Positions 48,442 through 59,536 of a DNA stretch of 64,000 nt are shown in pieces. The position numbers and the translations under genes are program-made. This stretch comes from Symbiodinium natans (taxonomy: Eukaryota > Sar > Dinophyceae > Suessiales > Symbiodiniaceae). The stretch is taken from NCBI GenBank assembly GCA_905221605.1, contig CAJNDS010001046.1:123501-187500 (forward strand), in the 5' to 3' direction. The notes under the pieces were generated by a model. It saw nothing but the letters and a program-made list of their open reading frames with translations. It was not told where the DNA came from and ran no database searches. Within the stretch, counting starts at the first letter, position 1; every line of letters begins with the position of its first letter.

Positions 48442-49676
48442 GGAAAGATGAAAATGGCCGGTTTAGGGTTTGGGGGCTTAGGGTTTGGGGTTTAGGGTTG
48501 TGAGGGTTCCCTTCGGATTTGGAGGGGCTTCTTTTGGAGCCTTACAGATTCTGTGGAGCTTAAGGGTTCTCCAGGGCCTTGATTTGAGTTTGGGGTCCTA
48601 CACGGTGCGAAACCCCGAAGACATGGGCAGCCCTACACCTCGAACCTGCAAACATGCAAAACCAAACAAAAACGAACACCCCTCAAACACCAACTTCACA
48701 ACCATAAAACCCTAAAACCGTGAAGCCCGAAACCCCTAAACACCCCAACCCCCCAATACTAAAACAAACAAAAGATGCGAAGTTCTCCTTAGTGTCCCTT
48801 TTTTTTGGGGGGGGTCCTTTTCATGCGGAGCGAAACATTACAGAGGGCTAATATAGGGACCCGAAAAAGGGACTCCAACTTGGAGAACTACCTATTTGGA
48901 ATGGTTACTACTCGTGTTCCCTTCTGGTCCCTACATACATGTACTACAATAACCTCCAAAATTCCCGTATGGTCCCCTATATAAATCTACTCTAGTGACC
49001 CCCAAAACCCTATTCTGATTTACGATCACTCGGGCTCACGGCCCCGCTGCGGGAAGGAGCTGGACCCCTCCCTTCTTCTCGCCCTCGCCAGGGCCATGAG
49101 ACGTAAAGATTCGGGGCTCAAGAATCGCGTGCAGATGGTTGGGGAGAGGCTGGAAATGGACCCAAACAGAAAAATTATGCGGGTTTAGGGCCCAGGAGCT
49201 CCGTGAATGGGACAAGACGACTTGAGCTTAGAGGGCTTTACGGGTTCTCGGACTTTCGGGCTGTCGGGTTGAGCTGGGAGTCATTGCTGTTGTGAGGCCT
49301 GTGAACCTTCCGTGCTCACACCCTAAACCCTGAACCCTAAACCCTAAACCCGAAACCCAAAACCCTAAACCGCCTGTGTCCTGCGCACGAATTCGTCGCC
49401 TTGTTTGGGGTGCCCTTCTATGGGTGCCCTTCTGGGGGTGCCCGAAAAGGCCCAGAAAGTTGGTGGGCTCTTCGAGTCTAGGCGTGCTCTTGCGGTGCTC
49501 TTGGAGCATTCTGGGGTCGACGCCGGCAAAAACCCTGAACGGCCCCAGCTCTGGAGACGTTGCTCCTTTGCTCGTGGCTAAGCATGCTGAAATGCAGAAG
49601 GGGAATACGCCACCTTTAGACCCTGGCCCCTATATGCCCTGCAACCGATGCCCTGCCACATCGGTCCCGTCCGCAC

Positions 49677-49754
49677 CTCGTCGCGCTTGCGTCCGCACTT
49701 CCGGCAGAACCGCGCGTCTTCCAGGTACACGTTGCCGCAACCCGGGCAGCTGGT
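49677..49754 (-). CDS. Zinc-ribbon-like exon (CxxC ... CxxC)
   Basis: This exon encodes 26 codons: TSCPGCGNVYLEDARFC, then RKCGRKRDE, with a CAG acceptor and a GAG|GTGCGG donor. Cysteines are arranged C-x2-C-x12-C-x2-C, as expected for a zinc-binding module. The motif CGNV followed by D-x2-FCRKCG is, by recollection, common in dinoflagellate proteins. It lies about 1 kb beyond the last recognised exon of the RRP9-like gene and probably belongs to the next gene. Confidence 0.6.
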
Positions 49755-50739
49755 CTGCCAGAGGCTTCACGGCTTAGGGCTTAGGGCTCGTGGAGAGTTG
49801 AACCCCCGCAACCGAGCTTAAGGCTGGAACGGGAGTCGAAGGATGAGGCCCCTAAACCCTACACCCTAAGCCCTAAACCCTAAACATGTGCAACTTTTTG
49901 ACACTGCGGCACTGTTTCAACAACGATCGCTCACCCTTGGGTTCAAGGCAAGATGGACACACAAATCTTCCGAAGCGGCTTAGCGACTGATATGAGCCCA
50001 ACATATCTGAAAAGAAAGGAGGACTATGCCTTGAACTGAATATCCTTAACATAACTTAAGCTCGAATTCTGAGAAAGGGGTGCTAGGCTCCCTGGAGCAG
50101 AGAATGGACCTGCCTGACCCTGTACTATAATATCGATTAGGGTATACTCAACACTGTGAGCCCTACAAACCCTGTAAACCCTTCGCTCCTCAGTGCTGGT
50201 GGCTTTGCCGCACCGCCAAGTCCGCAAACTCGGCCGCAGGAACGGGGGGCTCAGAGTTCAGGGAGTCCGGGACTTTAAGGTTCAGGGTTCAGGGTTTCGG
50301 GTTTAGGGTTTCGGGTTTGGGGTTTAGGGTTCGGGGCTGGCGTTTAAGAACGAGGCTTCCGGGTTCAGGGGTCAGGGTTTCGAGTTTGCTGCTTTTGGAG
50401 TTCAGTTGTTCTTCGATTCTTCCATTCCTAAACCCGAACTAAACTTCTAGCACAGACGACTATGACCTTTAGATTGGCCAGGAAGATCATGGCAATTCAG
50501 AATGTCTTGTTTGCACAGACGCGGCACATTAGGCTCAACCCAGGTTCCACCGAAGTGTGCCATTCATCCTCCGGGACGCATGTCGCACAAGTAGTTGGCA
50601 ATTAACACTGCAAACATCGTAGTTGCCTGGACTTTAATGGGAAGGCTTTTTGGGTTGGGCGAGCCGAACTCTAGACCCTAAACCCTAAACCCTAATCCCT
50701 TAAACCCCAAACCCCAATCTGCCGAAGGCCCGGGCGTGC

Positions 50740-53700
50740 CGTCGACCCCGCCAGAGAAAATCACGTTTGCCCGCTGCATGGCCTTTGACTGGGCTGGCTT
50801 AGGGTTTAGGGTTTAGGGCTTGGGGTTTGGGGTTTAGGGTTTAGGGTTTCGGGTTTCGGGTTTAGGGTTTAGGGCTCAGGGTGTGTATGGGAGATAGGGT
50901 GTACCCCTAGTATACCCCGAAAACATGCCCAGTCCCTTGTAGAGGAACCCTACATCCTGGACCCTAAATATCTGGAATTGTCACAGCGCGCCGTCCGCGA
51001 CGATGAAATGACTGATTCGGCTCTCATGGGAACACTAGCATCCTCAGTATACACCGGGGAAAGTTTAAAAAGCGACATGAGAACAAGGACGGCAGTGTTG
51101 GTGGCGTTGGTGATGCCGAGGATGATTTTGATGACTATGACGATGACGATGACGATGATGATGATGGTGATGAGGAGGAGGAGGAGGAGGGCGTTGATGA
51201 GGATGACGGCGACGATGAGGAAGGATGAAGAGGGGAGCAAGCCCTAAACCCTAAACCCTAAACTAGGCGTTCTCAGTTCAAATCGAGTTCAAGACTTGGA
51301 GCAATCCCAGAAGGAATTGGGCTTCTACAGTCTGCGGATCCGGACTTTAAATCGTTGTCGAAAGAATTTACTACACATCATGCTTTCGGCGTGTGGCGTA
51401 CGCCTGCACATAAATTTGGTCTTTGGGTCTACTTCTATTCATGTTTATATTTGTATTCATATTTGTGTTCATATGTATATAGTGGTGAAAATCTTTTGAT
51501 ATCTCTAGATCTCTGAAGCTTTAGGCTCAGCTTAGCTCAGGGCCGCGAGGGACGATACCCACTTGCCATCTCCTGGTCAGGGACGTGCGCTGAGTTTTAG
51601 GATTGGCGGTTTATTTAGGGTTTAGGGTTACGTTTAGGTTGAGGGTAGAGGGTTTACGATGTAGGCGGTTACAACGTTTAAGGTTTAGGGTTTAGGAGTT
51701 GCATCCTGGATGGCACATACTTACTTGTCAGTGGTTTCGGGATTTCGGGGTTTGGTGCGTATATTTGGCTACATACTCGACTACTGAGAATAAGAGTTGT
51801 CTGAAGCCCAGCTAGGCCATGTTCATCCCAAGTAGACATAACGCCCAGAAACTCACGAAATGCAAAGAGGAAGGCCATGCCCACTAATTCTGCGCCTCCA
51901 GGAGTTCTAGGGTTTAGGCTTCAGGGCTTCAGGGTTTAGAATCAAAACCCTAGACCCTAAACCCTGAAGCCTAAACCCTAGACCATAAACCCTAAACCGA
52001 ACGCCCCTTACTAAGCTCCGCCTAGACAGGTCGTGGCCACTGGCTTCTTGGAAGCACTGGACCACACCATGATGTTCCCATCCTGGCGCGCCAGGGTTGA
52101 GGGTGCAGGGTTGAGAAGGTTGATACAAGCCAAAACCCTGAGAACCCCTAAGCCCTAAATCTTAGACCTGTTTAGGTAGGTTTGAAGGTCCCCAAAAATC
52201 CCACAATTTAGGGAGCCCTACCAGAGGACAAACAGGCCGACAGCTGCGTTTGGGGGTGTAGGGTTTAGGGTTTAGGGCTTGAGGTTTCAGGGCTTATGCA
52301 CCCTCACCAAGCTGCCAACAGGCTCAGGGCTCTCTTGAGGTGTGGGGCGGAGGCTTGTGGAGCTCGTTGGGATCTATGCAGGGGTTTAGGGTTTTGGGTT
52401 TAGGGTTTAGGGTTGCCTTGCCTGCCCACCCGAAGCGAACTGCTCAGAGTCCAGCACGCACACGGCATCGACGGCGTAAGTATGCCTTCTTGGACCAGGG
52501 CCGCAAGGTTGAGCATCCAGGGAGCCAGGAAGGTGCTCGCAACTTCGAAACTCAAGAGGTCTGGCCCGAAGCCCTTTAGGGTTGAAGGTTTAGTGTTGAG
52601 GGTGTACAGGACCCAAACCAACAACCCTGAACCCAAAACTGCCGAGAGCGAAACAAAGGCTAGGAGCCTGGTGAACATGAGGTGGGTGCCCTTGTCCACC
52701 TGGCGGCCAAGGCGGTTAAGTGATTCACAGGTAATTAAGCAATACACTTCTGATCATCTAGGCCTCAAGGCTTAAGGCTTAGGCTTATCTAATTTCACTT
52801 CGACACCGTTCCCTAGCTGAGCTTTTGCGTAGCTCGCAAGCTGCCAAGAGCAGCTGTAAGCAGAAGCCCTAAACCACTCAACCCTAAATTTTGGGTGTGT
52901 TTGGATATTGCGTCGGCCCTCCTGCTGCAAACTGCTAGGAAGAGCTCAGCAACTCGCATAGGTAAAAGAACAAACTCTCTGGATCCGAACCCTTCACCAC
53001 CCCACACTAACTCCAAAGCTGCTGACCCCCGAAAAGCCGGCCTAATCACGCGCGCGCGCGCGCACGCACACACACACACACACACACACTCAAGAACACA
53101 ACGGCAGGGAGCTGCCTTCCAGAATCGAACCGACTTGTCCGCACCCCCGGAGAGAGGCTTGCCCCTAGCGTCGGCACGAAGATGCGGTTTCGAGATTGAG
53201 GGGGCGTAATTAAGGTTGTTTTGGGGTTTGGGGGTGAGGGTTTCGGGTTTAAGGATTCGGGCCTTAGGGTTTAGGGTTTAGGGTTTAGGGGTTAGGGGTT
53301 TAGGGTTTAGGGTTTAGGGTTTAGGATTCAGAGCTTCCGGATATTTGGGAGCCAAACATGCTTGCGCCAAAATGTGGACCAGTGATGGGGTGAGGATGAC
53401 ATTCCCGGACTCCCGGGCCAAAACCCGAAAACCCCAAGTGTAAACCCTACACCACTCCCTAGAGGGTGTTAGGGTTTGATTAGGGTTGAAGGTTTTGGGG
53501 TTTAGGGTTTGTGGTTTGGGGTTCAAGGTTTTATCCTTTCTGAGCAAGCCCTGTCTTGATTCCAGTGTTTTAGGGCTGCAGGTCTTAGGGTTTTGCGCTG
53601 AGGCATGCTGAAGACACAACCGTTTCACAGGGGTTTGCTCAAGGTGCCATGGGATGAGGGTTTAGTGCTTTGGGACACCATAAGATGAGGGGTTCGGGGT

Positions 53701-54362
53701 TTAGGGTTTAGGGCTAGGGTTTTGCCAGGGAGTTGAGCCGGTTCCCTGAACCTAACAAAAGAAGCAACCCTGCCCCAAAAAGAAACAACCCTGCCCCAAG
53801 TTTCCAGCCTCAACAAACCCTGCAATTTAAGGGACACTAGTCCCGAAACCCGAAACCCTAAACCCTAATTCCGCAAAGTGAAGCCCTGAACCCTTCTGGG
53901 AGTCCAGGCTTGACAAGGAGGTCCAAAGAGGTCACCGCATCCACGTGGCCCAGCAAGGTCTCCATGCACCTGTGAATAACAGGCTTTCCCAAAAACCCTA
54001 AACCCTAAACCCTAAACCCTAAACCCCAAACCCACGGACTCCCACCCCTAGAGGTAAAGCGCGTGTGTGGGGCTCCGATAGGCCTTCGCGTCTTCAGATC
54101 CCAGATCTTCAGGGACTTGTCCGCGGAGGCCGTGTAGAACTGCGAGGCTCGGGTTTAGGGTTTCGGGTTTAGGGTTTAGGGTGTAGGGTGTAGGGTTTAG
54201 GGTTTAGAGTTTAGGGTTTAGGGTTTAGGGTTTAGGGTTTAGGGTTTAGGGTCTAGGGTTTAGGGTTTAGGGTTTAAGGAAAACCCAGCCGCCTGCTCTC
54301 CGCCGACGTCCGGGACCACCGCCGTGGTCTCCTTCATGTGGCCATGCCTCACTTCAACGCCC
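50740..54362 (-). CDS. RRP9: RRP9/U3-55K-like WD40 protein (internal exons)
   Basis: Nine exons join in phase: 54293-54362, 54084-54139 (FYTASADKSLKIWDLKTR), 53910-53969 (CMETLLGHVDAVTSLDLLV), 53116-53164 (GKPLSGGADKSVRFWK), 52668-52699 (VDKGTHLMFT), 52422-52485 (HTYAVDAVCVLDSEQFASGG), 52022-52082 (DGNIMVWSSASKKPVATT), 51544-51572 (DGKWVSSLA) and 50740-50782 (AMQRANVIFSGGVD). All nine donors are GC. The motif order follows RRP9, the WD40 subunit of the U3 snoRNP that acts in early 18S rRNA processing in the nucleolus: (L/F)Y-x2-S-x-D-(R/K)S-(V/L)K-(V/I)W, ETL-x-GH-x-DAV-x2-LD, the GG-x-D repeat, D-x-V-x2-L, DG repeat with KKP, then W(V/I)SS-x-A. The N-terminal exons and the last C-terminal repeat were not located. 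An exon-like island at about 55,395-55,440 (PDNSWREWKGRQKKRAW) may belong upstream. Confidence 0.83.
51105..51215. repeat. (GATGAC)n / (GAGGAG)n trinucleotide-type repeat
   Basis: Repeats of GATGAC, GATGAT and GAGGAG in an RRP9-like intron (between the exons at 51,544 and 50,782). Frames give runs of D, M, T or I, V and explain the opposed ORFs at 50,950-51,247. Confidence 0.85.
53048..53089. repeat. (CG)n(CA)n dinucleotide repeat
   Basis: Alternating CGCGCG passing into CACACA, a purine-pyrimidine tract able to adopt Z-DNA. It lies 27 bp from the donor end of the RRP9-like exon at 53,116-53,164, inside the following intron. Confidence 0.9.
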
Positions 54363-54399
54363 CTGACAGTTCAGGTTTAGGGTTTAGGATTCAGGGTTT

Positions 54400-56346
54400 A
54401 GGGTTTAGGGTTGAGGTTTTAGGGTTTAGGGTTTAGGGCAGAGGTTCAAGGTTCCCTAATGCCCCCCTCTACTCCCTAAGGCTCCCCAAGCTTCCCTAAG
54501 CTTCCCTAGGTACCTAAGAACCCTACAATTCTCAAACTCAGAACTTTGGAGTTGGAGTGGCCTTGGGTTTAGGGTGTAGGGTTTGGGGCTTGGGGTTTGG
54601 GCTTTCTAGGGTTTAGGCTTTAGCGTGGTAGAGTCTAAGGCTTTGGTTAGATTGTTAGAGCCTTTGTTTGGAAACCCTCCACCCAAAACCCTAAGCCCTA
54701 AACCCTAAACCCGAAACCCTAAACCCTAAACCCAAACCCTAAACCCGAAACCCTGAACCCTGAACCCCAAACCCCCCAAACCCCCCAAACCCTAAACCCT
54801 AAACCCTAAACCCTAAACCCTAAACCCTAAACCCTAAACCCTGCCCCCACAACCCAAGGCCCGATGCCGAGCTTCGCGCAGGGCTCCGACGCAGCCTGAG
54901 CAACTCCCAGGGCCACCGCACAGCAAAACCCTTCAAACCCTTGTAACCCCTGAACCCCTACACCCCCAAACAGGCCCTAAACCCTAAACCCTAAACCCTA
55001 AACCCTAAACCCTGAACCCTGAACCCTGAACCCTAAACCCCTAAACCCCTAAACCAACATCACAAGCGCGAAGCCCAAGACTGAACTCTGAAGAGGCTGG
55101 GACTGACTAAACTTGGGGTTCAGGATTTAGGGTTTAGGGTTTAGGGTTTAGGGTTTAGGGTTTAGGGTTTAGGGTTTAGGGTTTAGGGTTTAGGGTTTAG
55201 GCCTGCCTGCCCTCAACCTCCGATGCCGGCCTCCTCAAACTTAACTCCCGTCGAGATCCCACATGAATCCGCTCCTGAGTTTTTAAGGGGTTTTCGGCTT
55301 GAAGTCTCCGGAGCTTTTATGGGTTTCGAGTCTAGGGATTGGGGTTTAGGGTTCAGGGTTCAGGGTTCAGGGTTCAGGGGGTTGAGGGTTTAGGGCTTCC
55401 AGGCTCTCTTCTTTTGCCGCCCCTTCCACTCGCGCCAGGAGTTGTCAGGCTTGCCCCCCCCCCCCCCCCCCCCAGGCAGCAGATCAAGCCCCAGCTGCCC
55501 AGGGGGGTAGCCCACTACCGCGAGTGCCCCTGGAGTTTAGAATTTTGCGGTTTCGGGTTTAAGGTTTAGGGTTTAGGGGACATAAGGTCCCTTGAACCAT
55601 AAAACTCAACCCGGATTTGGAACCGTGGTGCACTTTACTCCCATGCCCCTGTTGTGGTCGAAGTCAAGTAAAGCAAAGCCACAGAACTAGGGTTTAGGGC
55701 AGTGTAGGGTTCAGGGTTTGGGGTGTATAGGCCTTCAGAGCTTATCACGATTTTGAGGTTTTGGGGCTTGCAAGCCTGTAATTCACTCGAGGAGTTATAA
55801 TGGCCCCAATGCCTACATTAAACCCTCAACCATGCGGGCACAGCGCGAAAGTGCTTGGAACGCAGACGCAGCCGTCTGAGCCTGTACAGTGCCTCAACGG
55901 CTGCGATGTGGGGTTCAGGGCTGAGGGTTTAGGGCTTAGGGGTTTAGGACAGAGTGTGGGGCCTAGGGTTTAGGGGTTCGGGGTTTGGGGTTGAGGGTGT
56001 TCCGGCCGTTTGTGGATTGATGAGGTTACTCACCCCGAGTGAAACAGCTGCCGGGCCCACATGTGCACAGGGCTACGGCCTGTGCTGAAGTCGCGGTTCA
56101 GGGCTGAGAGTTTAGGATTTGAGGCAGAGGGTTGAGAAGTCTACGTGGGAACTCGCAGAGACAGAGTTCTTGGGGTGCAGGCTTCTTGATAAGCTATAGA
56201 AGCAAGGGAGCTCACAAGAACCTATGACGTCCTAACCCCCATGCCATCCTCGGCCATATTTTTACGTTCCTTTCTGTCCCCTCTAACTGTGTGCACAGCA
56301 CAGGCGTCGATTGCAAAAAACCGACATCAATCCGGCAGTCCCCCTT
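54400..56346. other. Spacer 5' of the recognised RRP9-like exons
   Basis: Telomere-like arrays in both orientations and a C-run (55,447-55,473). Islands at about 55,395-55,530 and 54,855-54,915 are open on the minus strand and could hold the missing N-terminal RRP9 exons, but no WD or basic motif is clear enough to place them. Confidence 0.5.
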
Positions 56347-59073
56347 TCAAAGCTCGTTGAAGAAGGCGTCGATGTCGTCTGGCGCGAAGACCTGGTAAGC
56401 ATCCAGCTGGCCAAAGTTTAGGGGGGTGACCTTGCGCATGTGAACGCCTAACCTCTACCTAGCTTAACCCTGCGCGTTAAAAATGCAGACATTACCCAAA
56501 AATGAAAGGAAAGGTGTATATCAAAGCTACTCTTGGGCGGCTGGGCCATGAGCCACCGCAACCCGCACGCGCCTGGTGGTGGTAGCTGTCAGCACATCGC
56601 ACACCAGGGGCCTTGCGCCACACTCAGCTCTTCCACCCTAGCCCGAGGCCTCGGGCCATGTATGGGGAGTTCAAATTAAGCAGGCACCCCACAGCCCACC
56701 TCCACTCCCCTCCCCATGCCGGTCGCGGAGGGAGCGGACGGTGCATTGGGTGCAGGGCCCCACTTCCAGCGGCTCCATCCCCTCGTATGCCCTGCTGTGC
56801 CTTGACCTGTGAGGCAAGCCTGCTCCGTTCGCCCCAAAACCCCCCCCTCTATGTTGTCCCCCCCCGGGTTCTGGAAGTGCTCCCTGCTGCCGTTCAGGGT
56901 CACGTAGAACAGCCTTAAACCCGAAACCCCGAACCCTAAACCCTACCACCAACAAAAATAGCTCGCCCGCAGCCTCAGTGACGGCTTCTGCGTCTCCAGC
57001 TGCCAGGTCGAAGAACTCGACGCAGCCCTTGGCAGCTAAGGGTCTAGGAGTCCAGGGAAAAGGGTTGGGATGTTCCTTCTGATACTAGCAGTCCTTAATC
57101 GGGAATATGGTACCCGCCATTTCAATCCCTATTAAGGGTTTAGGGTTTGGATTTTAGGGTTGTTGGTTTGGGGAGGACTTAGGATTGAGGGTTGCGGTTA
57201 AGGTTTAGGGACCCGGAGAGAGCTGCCAATGCACATCGGGACTCAGAAGCTGCGATGCAAGGAAGAACCACTCAACCCTAAACCCTAAACCCTAAACCCT
57301 AAACCCTAAACCCCCACACCCCAAATCCTCAACCCAACACTAAACCTCGAACCCTGCCAAGACTATCCTGCCGCCGCATGTGTGCCACCCATCCCCAAAA
57401 CCTTAAATCCTGAACCCTTAACAGGGACCAAGAGCCCAACAAGCCCCCAACACCCCCAAAACCCAACCTGCTCAAGTTTAACCCCTAAACGCTACACCCT
57501 AAACCCTAAACCCTAAACCCTAAACCCTAAACCCTAAACCAAGGCAGAAGTCAACTGAGGTAGGCACGTCGGCTCTTCTGGGCCTCTGGTGGGGCCAACC
57601 CACCATGGGTTCAGGCTTTTGCGGTCTAAGGTTTAGGGTCTTTTGGTTTTGGGGTTTAGGGCTTAAGGTTTAGGATTTCGGGTTTAGGGCTTCGGGTTCG
57701 GGTCGCTTTTTAGGGTTTAGGGTTTGGGGTCCCGAGTTTCGGGGCACCATTTCAGGGCTTAGGCTTTGGGGTCTGCTGGGGTTCAGGGCTTCGGGTTGAG
57801 GGTCTTTTGGGATTTAGGGCCTTTTGGGGGTTCAGGGCTTCGAGCGATCCTCTGGGGTTTAGAGTACAGAGGTGAGGGTTGCCGGTTTAGGGTTTAGGGT
57901 TCAGAGTTTCGCGTTTAGGAGGATAGCTGTGTGTTTGTATATGTAGTTTCCTATACATGTATGAACAATGCGCGTTCATCAAGCTCCTTACTCGAAAGCC
58001 AATAGAAATTGCCCCTCGGTAACAACAAGGATATGTTGTTTTTTTTTGAGGGTGGGGCCGGTGAGGTGGAGGGGGGGTCCAAAAAGTTCAATGTGTAGAT
58101 ATATACATACATGTGAACACAGGGCTGTTGGTTTAGAGTACGCTCGAAACCTCAAAAGAGGGAAAGCCTAAAGAAGGAAATCTTAAACAAAAGAAGGAAA
58201 CCCTAAACCCTTACCTCCAATAGAAGGAAACCCTAAAGCCTAAACCCTCAACCATACACCTAAACCCGAAACCCTCAGCCCCAAGAGCAGGAACCCTCAA
58301 CCCTAAACATCGATAGAAGGAGCAGAGTAACCTGGGAAGGTTCAAGAGCCAGCCCCAAACCCTAAACCCCAAACCCTAGACCCTAAAGAAAGGGAGTAAG
58401 GGCCTAGGCTGGGTCCTGTCATGACTTCACCCAGGCACCCTCTGGACGCCGCCGCTGCAGCCGTCACCGAGCTGTCCGGGTCATCCTCACCCGGCTCTTG
58501 GCGCTGTAAGGAATTCGGGGTGAGGGGGCTTCCCTAAACCCTAGACTTTAAACCCTAAACCCTGAACCACAAACCCTGAACCCTGAACCCTAAACCATGA
58601 ACCCTGAGCCCTAAGCAGCGGCCTTTGGGCAGAGCTTGTGGTCTTCAAGGCTTGAGGGTCTAATTAGGGTTTCTGGTTTCGGGTTTCAGGTTTAGGGCTT
58701 AGGGTTAGAATGGAAGGCTAAGAGGGTTTAGGGGGTTTAGAGGGTTTAGGGTTTTGTGCTCTTGGCTCAAGGGCTTAGCGCTCAGGGGCCCACTGCACTT
58801 TGCCTTCAAAAACTCTCGGATTAGGATGGAGCCATATTTTCCAACCTTATGTGCGAGGTTCTCTGAGTTTTGGTCCCTTCTGCGGGTCCGATTTTCATAT
58901 GGAGGCCTTTATCGGGTACCCAAGCAAAGCCCGTAACGTAGTTCTAAACACTAAACCCTAAACCCTAAAGCCTAAACCCTAAACCCGAAACCCTAAACCC
59001 TAAACCCGAAACCCTTCCACCAGCACCTGCGGATCGGCGCTGAGAGGCTCCAAGAAGACGTCCACCGCGCAGC
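56347..59073 (-). CDS. Candidate multi-exon gene, 3' end at 56,347; function not recognised
   Basis: The terminal exon (about 56,347-56,437) ends GQLDAYQVFAPDD, then IDAFFNEL and TGA. Upstream exons: about 56,712-56,792 (AYEGMEPLEVGPCTQCTVR), about 56,865-56,913 (LFYVTLNGSREHFQNPGG), 56963-57035 (AKGCVEFFDLAAGDAEAVTE), about 57,205-57,255 (EWFFLASQLLSPDVHWQL), about 58,446-58,503 (QEPGEDDPDSSVTAAAAA) and 59027-59073 (CAVDVFLEPLSADPQ). The exon pair 57,035/56,913 joins in phase through a GC donor. Protein character is strong, but the family is not recognised and the 5' end is unknown. Some exons could belong to a neighbour. Confidence 0.5.
57067..57137. mobile_element. MITE-like element, copy 7 (right end lost)
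   Basis: GGATGTTCCTTCTGATAC, AGCAGTCCTTAATCGGGAAT and GGTACC match the family, and ATCCCTATTAAGGG begins the right arm. The sequence then passes directly into TTTAGGG units, so the right end was replaced by telomere-like DNA. It lies about 30 bp upstream (gene direction) of the exon at 56,963-57,035. Confidence 0.75.
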
Positions 59074-59441
59074 CTCATTCGACGACACTTTCTGTCAGAG
59101 CTAAGGGGGTTTAGGGGCTTAGGGGCGTGCTCCTAAACCCAGCCCTAAACCCTAAATCCGAAACCCTGAACCCTGAACCCTAAACCCTAAACCCTCTACG
59201 GGGTTTGGGCAAAGGTTTAGGGCTTCGGGTTCCGGGGTTTAGGGCTTTGGGTTTAGCATTCCATCGATGTCAGGCAGTTCCGGGATTGGGTCTTTAGGAC
59301 AGAGGTGTTGTGTTTAGGGTTTGGGGTTTCGGGGTTTAGGATTTAGGGTTTAGGGTTTAGGGTTTAGGATTTAGGGTTTAGGGTTTAGGGTTTCGGGTTT
59401 AGGGCTTAGGGTCCGCCGACCCTCATGGAGCCCCCCTCCCC

Positions 59442-59442
<1 letters not shown>

Positions 59443-59535
<93 letters not shown>
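59443..59535 (+). repeat. Homopolymer of 93 C
   Basis: Uninterrupted run of 93 C on the plus strand. It marks the boundary between the telomere-like landscape and the LINE-bearing segment. Shorter C or G runs occur at 5,520-5,538, 27,826-27,842, 45,184-45,198 and 55,447-55,473. Its exact length may be affected by sequencing. Poly-P and poly-G ORFs here are artefacts. Confidence 0.95.

Positions 59536-59536
<1 letters not shown>

Larger units (their letters stand above)
44800..49676. other. Region 5' of gene B; isolated exon-like islands only
   Basis: Apart from the exon at 46,635-46,698, minus-strand islands with exon character occur near 46,250-46,300 (ALEVPLSYKE), 46,020-46,070 (LLFGAFVPLPGGAASRW) and 45,680-45,730 (LLKLPKSVAAWSRRLLPVG). 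The stretch 46,600-47,600 lacks telomere-like repeats and has overlapping ORFs of 60-123 codons on both strands, none recognised. MITE copy 6 and a small foldback lie at 48.1-48.5 kb. Confidence 0.5.
1..59420. repeat. Interspersed telomere-like repeat landscape (TTTAGGG/CCCTAAA and variants)
   Basis: Short arrays of TTTAGGG or its complement recur every 100-300 bp throughout this interval, in both orientations. Variants include TTTGGGG, TTCAGGG, TTGAGGG, TTTAAGGG, TTTAGGGG and TTTATAGGG. They fill introns and spacers of minus-strand genes and stop completely after about 59,410. TTTAGGG is the plant-type telomere unit also known from dinoflagellates. Long ORFs inside this material have low-complexity products rich in G, L, F, V, W or N, P, K and are not genes. 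Confidence 0.95.

Noticed and set aside
49376-49777. 133-codon plus-strand ORF
   Set aside because: It lies antisense to the zinc-ribbon exon at 49,677-49,754, whose cysteine motif and splice signals favour the minus strand.
58762-58772. Possible relic of the dinoflagellate spliced leader (TTGGCTCAAG)
   Set aside because: Only ten bases match the 3' end of the leader and the preceding bases do not; a chance match is plausible in 64 kb.
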